A DNA stretch of 64,000 nt. It comes from Patiria pectinifera. Lineage: Eukaryota; Echinodermata; Asteroidea; Valvatida; Asterinidae. Under the pieces are notes generated by a model that searched no databases, was not told where the DNA came from, and saw nothing but the letters and a program-made list of their open reading frames with translations. Position numbers and translations under genes: made by a program. The stretch lies in NCBI GenBank assembly GCA_029964075.1, contig CM057144.1, forward strand, positions 8,331,281 to 8,395,280, given 5' to 3'. Shown piece after piece: positions 11,000-19,693 of this stretch; positions within the stretch are counted from its first letter, which is position 1; each line of letters begins with the position of its first letter.

Positions 11000-12617
11000 C
11001 ATAGATATAGAATAAAAAGACTCGATCGGCAGCGCGTGCATTAGCGCGGCCTTGCATGGAGGGTCACGTGCTGGAGGAAAGATACAAATTGCGCGCTAGA
11101 CGTGACGAACGCAACGCCGTTTACACGCACATTGCAAGTTTATTTTCCGTTACTTGAGACCTTCAATGCTAATAATTATACACAAGAGAATAAATAAGAT
11201 AACATCGTTAATGTTGAAACCCCAGTTTACTCTTGTATATTTCAATCAGTATCTCTTGAACATGGATGCTAATGATTATGACTAGGGCCTTCTTATCAAA
11301 GTAAACAGGTTTACTTTGCAGAAAATAAACTGATTATCCCGTAGCCAAAATAAAAAGCGGCACGCCAACGTGTTAGCGTGCGTGAGCGCAGCGCGTTTAT
11401 ACTCGGTGCGCATTTCTAGCTTCGCGCGCGTTGAGCTAGGTCACGTGCTGGAGGAAAGATACATTTAGCTCCATTACTTTACGTTAATTTGTTGCGCGTC
11501 CACGAGAGACAACAACAATGGCGGAGATTTATCGCACTGTAAGTCAGAGTGGGAACTGTCTTGGGTAAGCCCTTCAAAACCAACATCGGCGTGCCTCAAG
11601 GAGACTGCCTTAGTCCCATTCTCTTCACTCTATACCTGGCAAAAGCACTGAGACAACTTGACCCAGAAACACCCGAGACACCATTCACTCTTCAAGATCA
11701 CAATTACTGCACGCAGACACAGTCCCAATCCCTTCCTGTGGAACTCGAGAACCACAGCTACGCCATTTGCCCGCCAGCATACTTTGAGATGGGATTACAG
11801 TATGCTGATGACATCACTTGGGCAAGTAACAATATCCACCCGATAGCAACTGTGGAGAGGAAGGCACCTGAGGTACTAAAAGAGCGAAACCTCACAGTAA
11901 ACACGTCTAAGACAGAGAAACACCTCATCAGTAGAAACGGAAGCAACACCAGTTGGAAGAAATGCAAATACTTGGGATCTTTTCTCGACACTGAGCAAGA
12001 TATTACCAGGAGGAAAATACTTTCGATGGTATCTTTCAACAAATTCAGGAATGTCTTCAACAGTGATGAAATCTCAAACAACACGAAACTCAAAACATTC
12101 CGCGCCTTCATAGCATCTGTATTCCTATACAACAGCGAACTATGGACATTGACTAAGTCACTAGAAGATAATATTGATGCATTTCACAGAAGACTCTTGC
12201 GTTCAATCCTTAATATAAAATGGCCCAAGAAGATCACCAATAAAGAACTGTACAGGAGAACCAACGAGATCCCTTGGAGTACTGCCATTACCCGAAGACG
12301 TCTTAGGTGGACAGGCCATCTCCTGAGACTACCCGAGGAAGCTCCTGCCAAGCAAGCACTTCTAGAGGCAATCCGCAAGAACAAGCTACCAAGAGGGGGA
12401 CAACGAACCACGTGGCTGAAGAGAGTAAACAAGGACCTGACAACCACGGGGGTCAACATCAAGGATCGATGCACGTGGCACGTGGCATCAGACAGAGAAC
12501 AGTGGAGAACACTTACAGAGTGCGCGATGTCAGATCAACTTGACGCAAGCGCCTAGATGAGAGAAATGGGCGCGTGTGGACGCGCTGCCGATCTAGTCTT
12601 TTTATTCTATATCTATG
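11000..12617. mobile_element. TIR element G with 8-bp TSD, carrying an RT ORF
   Basis: Termini start CATAGATATAGAATAAAAAG and match inverted over about 37 bp with one mismatch. ATTTTGAC is duplicated at 10992-10999 and 12618-12625. This is a cut-and-paste signature of 8-bp-TSD DNA transposons (hAT or P type). Instead of a transposase, it encodes the LINE-type RT fragment 11549-12556. An internal direct repeat (GGTCACGTGCTGGAGGAAAG) occurs at about 11056 and 11442. Termini resemble those of E1/E2, so they may form one family. Confidence 0.85.
11549..12556 (+). CDS. LINE-type reverse transcriptase C-terminal ORF inside a DNA transposon
   Basis: About 335 codons, open to a TAG 25 bp before the right TIR. 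It starts within the RT palm at GVPQGDCLSPILF, then LQYADDITWASN (YADD catalytic pair), KYLGSFLDTEQDITRRK, LWTLTKSLEDNIDAFHRRLL and RRLRWTGHLLRLPEEAPAKQ, the thumb and C-terminal order of non-LTR RTs. The finger motifs, the first catalytic Asp block and the endonuclease are absent, so it cannot be autonomous. The listed start is GTG, and the frame is open only from 11543. An ATG in good context at 11518 (MAEIYRT) is followed by GTAAGT, possibly a splice donor, but no matching acceptor was established. Confidence 0.75.
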   Translation: MGTVLGKPFKTNIGVPQGDCLSPILFTLYLAKALRQLDPETPETPFTLQDHNYCTQTQSQSLPVELENHSYAICPPAYFEMGLQYADDITWASNNIHPIATVERKAPEVLKERNLTVNTSKTEKHLISRNGSNTSWKKCKYLGSFLDTEQDITRRKILSMVSFNKFRNVFNSDEISNNTKLKTFRAFIASVFLYNSELWTLTKSLEDNIDAFHRRLLRSILNIKWPKKITNKELYRRTNEIPWSTAITRRRLRWTGHLLRLPEEAPAKQALLEAIRKNKLPRGGQRTTWLKRVNKDLTTTGVNIKDRCTWHVASDREQWRTLTECAMSDQLDASA

Positions 12618-12738
12618 ATTTTGACACATTTAAATAACACAATTCCAGGGGTTAAGATCGCGCAAGGCATGATGGGAAACAACATGGCGCAGCAAGATCG
12701 TACCACTGATCTCTATCATTATAAAGACTGGATAGCGG

Positions 12739-13251
12739 CAACCTCGTCCCAGGGTGTCGAGCAGTACGCGCCCACCACTACCTGCTCTCTCACCCTGGTA
12801 TTGGATCATTTGCATGTGCAAGATTTTTGCACACGTATGCAAATGAGGAACAGTCCGGTGCCTGGATATGCGTTACACATTAGCGTTTGTTTTTGTATGC
12901 GGTGTCTGGGGTAAAAACAGAGTCAATTCGTAGCAGCGCGAGCACGGCGTGAGTTACGAAAACACGATTTTTGAAATCAAACTGTTACGATCTTATCGAG
13001 ACAACATGCAGTATCATATTTCATATTAATATGAGCAAATTGGAAAGGAAATTAGTATTTTTGAGAAGGCGTGGACGAATGATCGCCAAAACACGTACTG
13101 CACGTTGTGAATATATAGCACCAAGTACACGATAAAAATCCATTACTAGCCAATTGCGGTATCCAATCAGGATACAGGAAGAAAGTTTCCTATCCAGGGT
13201 TTACTATTGGAAATGCGGTTGGAAATAAAGTAAGCACTGGGGACGAGGTTG
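12739..13251. mobile_element. MITE1, 513 bp, 9-bp TSD
   Basis: Termini CAACCTCGTCCCAGG and CTGGGGACGAGGTTG. GGATAGCGG occurs on both sides (12730-12738, 13252-13260) and only once in the empty site of E2 (15934-15942). A 9-bp duplication suits Mutator- or Merlin-type elements. A near-identical copy lies inverted at 14225-14738. Confidence 0.9.
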
Positions 13252-13476
13252 GGATAGCGGATATGCATACAACATTCACACAGTAGACTTTGCATATTGA
13301 CCAATTCGCCCCCGGTCTCACGAAGATGGCCGCGTATAATACGAATGTTCTACGCGTAAATACGCGCGCGTTGTATCAACAGTTGACGCCGAAAAAGTGA
13401 TATTTGCAGCATTTTAGTAACCACGACGTTAGAAAAATTGTAGTTAACCTTGGTCAGTGGCAGTGGCGTAGCCAGC

Positions 13477-14128
13477 ACCCGATTTCATCAAACTCTTCGT
13501 AACTTACGATGCATCGCAGCGCTGCGACGCGTCGTATCTCTACGATGCGTCGCAGCTGCGACGCGTCCTGCGATCCATTTCACTAAACACGTCGTAAGTG
13601 CGACGCGTCGTAGGTGTATTTATAGCACAACTCGGTGACTGTTTTATGTCTTTAGTCAGCGTACAGTAAATAGTCGTCTGATATTCAACAAAGAGTCGTC
13701 GGATCTCAGCTCGAAATTTGTTAAAACGTAAAACAAAATGGCGGCCGTGCGATGCAATTTTGAAGAAAAACAAGCTCTCATTGGACTGTATAGCTACTTT
13801 GAAATTTCAACTCTAATATTCCGGTCTAATTCATAATTATTCAATGAATTTTCTATTTACAACTTTACACACATTGCCTCGGTATTATAATCTCGTTAAT
13901 GTAATGTTTGTGGCATAAAACTGGCTTAGAAATGACTCTTCTTATTTTGCGATGACCACTAGACACGTCGTAACTTGCGATGTGTTTTAAGCCGTTGTCA
14001 AGGAACTTACGACGCGTTCAACACATCGCAACTTTCGTGAAATGGAAGATACGACCCGTCGCGAGTTGCGACGTGTTACACGTCGTAACTCGAGTTGCGA
14101 CGCGTCGCAGCGCTTCGTGAAATCGGGT
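13477..14128. mobile_element. TIR element with CGACGCG subterminal repeats
   Basis: Termini ACCCGATTTCA and TGAAATCGGGT. Both ends hold many copies of TGCGACGCGTCG and CGTCGTAACT in alternating orientation. It lies inside the hAT-like element, whose usual sequence continues on both sides (GTAGCCAG, then CAGGAATTTTTCAGG). The target duplication is at most 2-3 bp (GC or GCA). Confidence 0.75.
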
Positions 14129-14224
14129 GCAGGAATTTTTCAGGGGGCGCTGGGGGCTGGAACATTTTATGGGGGGGGGGCCTCATGTAGGGGCGTCAAT
14201 CGCTTCTCAAAAGTGGGGGGGGGG

Positions 14225-14738
14225 CAACCTCGTTCCCAGTGCTTACTTTATTTCCAACCGCGTTTCCAATAGTAAACCCTGGATAGGAAACTTTCTTCCT
14301 GTATCCTGATTGGATACCGCAATTGGCTAGTAATGGATTTTTATCGTGTACTTGGTGCTATATATTCACAACGTGCAGTACGTGTTTTCGCGATCATTCG
14401 TCCACGCCTTCTCGAAAATACTAATTTCCTTTCCAATTTGCTCATATTAATATGAAATATGATACTGCATGTTGTCTCGATAAGATCGTAACAGTTTGAT
14501 TTCAAAAATCGTGTTTTCGTAACTCACGCCGTGCTCGCGCTGCTACGAATTGACTCTGTTTTTACCCCAGACACCGCATACAAAAACAAACGCTAACGTG
14601 TAACGCATATCCTGGCACCAGACTGTTCATCATTTGCATACGTGTGCAAAAATCTTGCACATGCAAATGATCCAATACCAGGGTGAGGGAGCAGGTAGTG
14701 GTGGGCGCGTACTGCTCGACACCCTGGGTACGAGGTTG
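14225..14738. mobile_element. MITE2, 514 bp, inverted copy of MITE1
   Basis: Starts CAACCTCGTTCCCAG and ends ACGAGGTTG, inserted in a G-run so that the flanks are poly-G on both sides. It is nearly identical to MITE1 in reverse orientation, so 12739-13251 and 14225-14738 can pair around a 1-kb spacer. Confidence 0.88.
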
Positions 14739-14792
14739 GGGGGGACATACCTTGATCAGAACTGATGCGAGCGCGAAGCGCGAAGCCCTTAC

Positions 14793-15225
14793 GGCGTGGG
14801 GGTTCGGGGCCCGCTTAAGGGCCCCGAAAAAATTGGATTCCAGATGTTCTGTGGTGTGATCTGAAGCAATTTCTTACCACTTTCCTCCATGCTTTAACTA
14901 ATATTTTCTTAGCAAAAGATAATTACTTGAACATCGTTTTCGAGGTTGGAGTCATTGAATCAGCTATCGGTATTCTGAGCTATAGGCGTGGGGTTCGGGG
15001 CCCGCTTAAGGGCCCCGAAAAAAATTGGATTCTCGATGCTCTGTGGTGTGATCTGAGGCAATTTCTTACCACTTTAACCAATAATTATCTTAGCACAAAA
15101 GATAATAATTTTAACATAATTTTCGAGGTTTTCTCAGCTAAAGGCATAAGAAAAAAATTTGAACATTGTTTTCGAGGTTGGAGTCATTGAATCAGCTACC
15201 AGAATTCCGAGCTATAGGCGTGGGG
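14793..15225. repeat. Tandem units (192 and 232 bp) each with a GC hairpin
   Basis: Units begin GGCGTGGGGTTCGGGG at 14793, 14985 and 15217 (third truncated). The first two carry a perfect hairpin TTCGGGGCCC..GGGCCCCGAA around GCTTAA. Each ends with a shared block TCGAGGTTGGAGTCATTGAA. A related half-hairpin string occurs at 39983. Confidence 0.75.
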
Positions 15226-15231
15226 TTCGGG

Positions 15232-15741
15232 GATCAATGATAATTTTTTTAGAAACTCAAATTCTCAGTGGGGGGGGGGGCGACTGGGGGCGACAAGGTT
15301 TCATGGGGGGCTGTCGTCCCCCCGTGGCTACGCCACTGATTTCGAGGAATTTTAATTGGTCTATCATTATTATTTAGCTTATATGAATGGAGGAAAAAGT
15401 TTGTGCGTGGCCGATTCGCGTGATATCGCTGACTGAAACTGTGTGACCCACGGACCACCTGTCTATAATACGTGTTCCGTGGTGTGAGCGAGCAGTGCAG
15501 TGGGTGTTAATACGCATTTTAGATCATTGTGCGCTATGTCACGCCGGTTGTCAGCTTACTGGTCCGCGGTCGCCGGTCGAAGGGTCGTTTCTCAGTGGTC
15601 ATCATGTGGATCATTCGCGACTATTTAGATTTAGATCAATGATAATTTTTTAGAAACTCGAAATCTCAGTGGGGGCGACTGGGGGCGACAAGGTTTCATG
15701 GGGGGGGGTCGCCCCCCACGCCCCCGGTGGCTACGCCACTG
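15232..15741. repeat. Direct repeat of a hAT-like right end
   Basis: 15232-15338 and 15634-15741 both run from ATCAATGATAATTTTTT through a G-rich block to GTGGCTACGCCACTG. The segment between them is unassigned. Confidence 0.7.
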
Positions 15742-15911
15742 GTCAGTGGTGGTGGTCAAAATATAAGTCAAGTGAACCGCGACGTTACAAATGAAATCAT
15801 GCTGTCCTTTGTGGATCACCAGCCGGTCTCACCAATATGGCGTCAAATTCATTCATTGTGCGGCTCTTTATTAGCTATCCAGTCTTTATATAGAGATCAG
15901 TGGATCGTACC

Positions 15912-16402
15912 CACTGATCTCTATATAAAGACTGGATAGCGGATATCCATACACCAGTCACACAGTAAACTTTGCATATTGACCAATTCGTCCCCGGTCT
16001 CACGAAGATGGCCGCGTATATTACGAACGTTCTACGCGTAAAAAGCGCGCGCGCTGTATCAAGAGTTGACGCGCATTTTGGTCAAGTACACGTATTATGA
16101 TGTTCTAAAAAGGACACATTTCCGCAGTGATTATTTTTTTCCAAAACGCCGAAAAAGGAACTGCGGCATTAAAAAAAAAGTAAACCACGACGTTAGAAAA
16201 ATTGTAAACCGAGATCAGTGGTGGTGATCAAAATATAAATCAAGTGAACCGCGATGTTACAAAAGAAATCATGATGCTATGAAGACGGCAACTTGTCCGT
16301 TTTAGATCACCAGCCGGTCTCACCGGTCTCACCAATATGGCGTCAAATTCATTCATTGTGCGGCTCTTAATCCGCTATCCAGTCTTTATATAGAGACCAG
16401 TC
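15912..16402. mobile_element. TIR element E2, intact 491-bp paralogue
   Basis: Same termini as E1. ATCGTACC is duplicated at 15904-15911 and 16403-16410, overlapping the right duplication of E1, so E1 and E2 inserted at the same short target. It has none of the insertions found in E1 and so serves as the reference empty site. No ORF. Confidence 0.87.
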
Positions 16403-16445
16403 ATCGTACCCATGGGGAACGAGGTTGACGTGCCAGCATCCGGGG

Positions 16446-16480
16446 CGCGTCACGTGTCCGGATCAAGACGCGTGGGCCTT
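16446..16480. repeat. Right arm of the 35-bp inverted repeat
   Basis: Reverse complement of 10472-10506. The flank at 16413-16425 (GGGGAACGAGGTTG) resembles an end of the MITE1 family. Confidence 0.7.
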
Positions 16481-16779
16481 GACCAGCTAAGCGACGTCGC
16501 GCACTGGATCCGAAGAATTATAGCAACCGCGCGCTCGTGTGCGTCGTGCCAAAGCTTGCGCGTGCTTCGCCGAATAAAAAAACCCGAACTACTAACGGAA
16601 ATTTCCAAGGATATCATGCCGCACCGTTGGAAAAACTTCTTTCGTTGATTTATTCAAAATGACAGCATGCCAGAAAGAATAAATTTCACAGGGAGTTTAG
16701 TCCCCTTACTATCTTTCAACCCAAGTATGTTCAACACTAATTCGTCAGTTACTTTTCGGATAGCTGCAAATGATGGAAT

Positions 16780-17965
16780 GTAGCTTTAACGATTCATTGG
16801 GTGAATGTCACATTCCTCATGTAGGCATGCGCAATACTACCAGTGAATCAGCATTTCATAGTCCAACATTCACACTACGCCAGCCAAGCTGCGTTTTGCG
16901 CGACATAGCGCAGTACGCGCGACGCACACGCCGATCTCCTTATAAGGTAAGGAGTTGTAGAAAAAAATAATTATTATAGTCAGAGGGGTGTTGCATAAAA
17001 CATGAAGTAAAATTGTTGAACAAACGTCTAGTTTTTTACTTGTTTAGATTTTTGGACCGAAAATATTCATATATTTTTTTACCGAAAAGGTATTTATGAA
17101 TGAGAATAAATATCGTCACCGACACCACGAAGTAACACCCATCTACATACCAGTAAAAACTAGCAATCGGAGAAAACGGCAACTAAAGTTGAACGCCTTC
17201 TAAAACAACACTTTGCGTCAAAACGACAGAGTATTTTCAGTTGGGTTTCTCGTTGTGGACACTTGATGAATTGAATTTATTAAATCTGCTGTTTTTCACT
17301 CGTTTGTGTATTAAATAAACAAGAAATAAGAGAACAAAGATGAGTGTTACTTCGTAAAACCGAAAAAGCTGCGAAACTGTAAATTTTCGTTTTCACAAAG
17401 TAACACTCTTCAATGTATTTAACACGAGGAAAGTGCAACTTCAGGTCAGCGCGCGCGAGCCCATACAACTTGTTACAAGAAGAGTGTTACTTGAATTCGT
17501 GAAAACGTTTTTGCTCACTTATGAGCAGAGTGCGCGCCATGCATTGTAATGGAAAATGGAACTTGAGTGTTACTTCGTGAAAACGAAAATTGTCACTTTT
17601 GCGCAAAAGTTGCCATGGATACTTAGCGTAATTATTAAAGTAAAGCTCTTGAAGCTTTGACACTTCGTGCAATGGTAGGCCTTGATGAATAATGTTTAAA
17701 AATTAAAAAAAACTGAAAATCAAAAAAAATATACTTTAACAGTGTTACTTCGTGGTGTCCGTGACGATATGTGCTTGGTCGGTATTAAACACTCTGTTTT
17801 AAGACCGGTTGGAGTCTGGATTGGTGATAATTACCCGAGACGCCTCAGGTAATTATTATCACTCATCCAGACTCCACTAAACAGGGTGTTTGATACCTCC
17901 CAAACACACATTTTTCCCTTATTAACTTTAATTTCATTGCTTTCATCTCCATTCGCAAGTTCCAA
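16780..17965. repeat. Repeat family H, copy 1, interrupted
   Basis: 16800-17112 and 17768-17965 match 46490-46970 (GTAGGCATGCGCAA, ACCGAAAAGGTATTTATGAA, and the hairpin segment). The element at 17113-17767 splits it. The hairpin at about 17785-17905 has arms like those of copy 2 but with mismatches. The class is unknown and no ORF was recognised. Confidence 0.75.
17113..17767. mobile_element. 655-bp TIR element with GTGTTACTTCGTG repeats
   Basis: Termini TCGTCACCGACACCACGAAG are inverted at the right with one mismatch over 26 bp, flanked by TA (or ATAT; the two cannot be told apart). The uninterrupted site is in H copy 2 (AATAAATATGTGCTC near 46785). Inside, the motif GAGTGTTACTTCGTGAAAAC recurs about six times in both orientations (17344, 17390-17411, 17482, 17566 and both ends). 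TA flanks suggest a Tc1/mariner-type MITE. Confidence 0.85.
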
Positions 17966-17999
17966 AATGAAGATTTTACCTCTCTTTCAAATTTAATAA

Positions 18000-18425
18000 G
18001 GCCGACCCGTAAATAAGGGCTATTCCGGCCGAGACTATTACTATATTTCGCCCGGGCGAATTAGTAGGCCTATTTGAGCTCAAAAAAGCTCAAATGAACC
18101 AAATTTTTGGCGATCTGGCTGTTAATCTCACTTTTGGGTGTGATTTGGACGATATATTTTCCGCAACCTTTCTTCAAAACGATTCATACAGTGTATTATG
18201 AACTTGGAACTTGTACTGAACATCAATCCTACAGAGTAGTAAATATTATCATGTGACGTCATCAGGTATTACAATACAAGCGATTTTCTTTATGAACGTG
18301 TTTTTTGTTTATGAGTTACCTGTGGACATAATGAAAAACCATGTTAATGCTTTAAAGCGTTCATGAAATGAATAATTCTTAGGAACGCATTTTATGCAAC
18401 TTTCTAACTCCTCTTAAATGTATGA
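18000..18425. repeat. K-like relic, second locus
   Basis: Shares CGCCCGGGCG and GACGTCATCAGGTATTACAA with 2637-3010. No coding capacity. Confidence 0.55.
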
Positions 18426-18429
18426 AAGC

Positions 18430-18920
18430 TACTTGACGTCCCCTTATGGTTAATTTGATTGAAAGTACAATTCTTTAAACATTTTTTTTGTTTTTTTTAA
18501 ATGCACACTTTCCGGACAATTGAGGGCGTTATTGCTGTGATGTCAATTCAGGAAGGCACCGTTCAATTTGGGGGTTTTCAGTTAAAATTGTGAACCCAAA
18601 ATTTTGCTCAATGAAAATATCTGTGATAAAATTGTACTCATTGAACTGCCGTGTACTGAAACAATAGTGAATCTGGCAACTTTTGGTGCTGAAATAGCTG
18701 TAAGATTGAGGTTTCTGCCTGAAATGACATCGCACTTTTGTTCATGAATATGGAAATTGCATTTTTAGCATAGAAGTAAACATGGCACTTTAGAATACCC
18801 TTGAAATGGCAAAACGGTAATTGAAAATAAAGTTCAATGGGACACAAAAGTGGATTTTCAGGAATTGTAGTAAGTATTTATTAAAAAAAAATTGCATGGG
18901 CATTTTAAAGTAGCTTGACC
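18430..18920. mobile_element. Relic of the outer TA transposon, interior
   Basis: Aligns by eye with 3880-3970 and then 6330-6650 (for example TTCAGGAAGGCACCGTTCA against 3917), without the inner element between them. It is therefore an old copy that never received the inner insertion. Confidence 0.7.
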
Positions 18921-19537
18921 TTTCCTTGAGGATTGTGTCTTTATTTTGAATTCCCCTCATTACATTTGACCTCTCGGTTCATACTCCCGCAGTGTTTTAC
19001 CCTCCGGCGATCCTCCCTTTCCATCATCGCCCATTCTTCCATATTTCCCATTTCTTTTTGCCATTCTTTCTTATAAAAGATCAAAATATAGCCCAGTTGG
19101 GGTTTAAAAAAAATAGTTGCTATAGTACTGGAAGACATCATAGTGTAACGACTTGAAATAGGTTGTGACATTAATCATGCGGGAAATGTCGATTGTAGCA
19201 CAGTATAAAGATTGGTAATACCATCCTGGGTGCATATCACATCTCCATTCAGGTTTCCCAGTTTTAAAAAGTGAATCCACCTGTTCCAAGCATCACGATG
19301 ATAATTGCTTGTGCGCATAAGCTCTTAAAAAGTCCACATAATGAACTAAGTGGCAGCCGCTGTGGGGCGCATATTTATTGATCAAGAAAATCACAAGGTT
19401 TATTTGTGGACGAGGTTGGAAACCGTGAAAGATGTGATCGCACAGCTCAACTAAATGATCTGAAACGGGATAACGCTCACACTCACCAATGAGCAGAAAC
19501 AACTACTGGTAAATGTACGCTACATTGAAAAACTGTC
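18921..19537. other. Upstream region of the hormone-like gene
   Basis: No repeat or ORF was recognised. It should contain the promoter and 5' UTR of the gene starting at 19538. I see no TATA box I would defend. Confidence 0.4.
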
Positions 19538-19693
19538 ATGGCGGGATGTCAGCAATTATGCTTTGCATTGACCTTTCTACTGGTGTTAAGTTTCTTTGTT
19601 TCAGCAGCGACAGCTTTCGAAGACAACGGAATGTGCACAAGATATTTTAACGTAGAAACCATCCGGCATCCAAAGAAACATTGCAGCGAAAAG
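19538..19693 (+). CDS. Exon 1 of the hormone-like gene
   Basis: 52 codons: signal peptide plus the first two mature cysteines (GMCTRYFNVETIRHPKKHC). The ATG at 19538 is chosen because the hydrophobic core follows it directly. The GT donor is at 19694. Without splicing the frame runs on into intron sequence with no family features. Confidence 0.8.

Larger units (their letters stand above)
13461..15741. mobile_element. hAT-like element with 8-bp TSD, containing further insertions
   Basis: Termini CAGTGGCGTAGCCA and its inverted form. GTCAGTGG is duplicated at 13453-13460 and 15742-15749, with the empty site in E2 at 16214-16221 (ATCAGTGG). CAG starts and an 8-bp duplication fit hAT. A second right-end-like terminus occurs at 15324-15338, so the element carries a duplicated end. 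No transposase. Confidence 0.85.
12704..15902. mobile_element. TIR element E1 (about 490 bp, split by later insertions)
   Basis: Termini CACTGATCTCTAT..AAAGACTGGATAGCGG are inverted at 15872-15902. GATCGTAC is duplicated at 12696-12703 and 15903-15910. It is broken by MITE1 (12739-13251) and by the hAT-like block (13461-15741). The uninterrupted paralogue E2 follows directly and supplies empty sites for both. No transposase. Confidence 0.85.
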
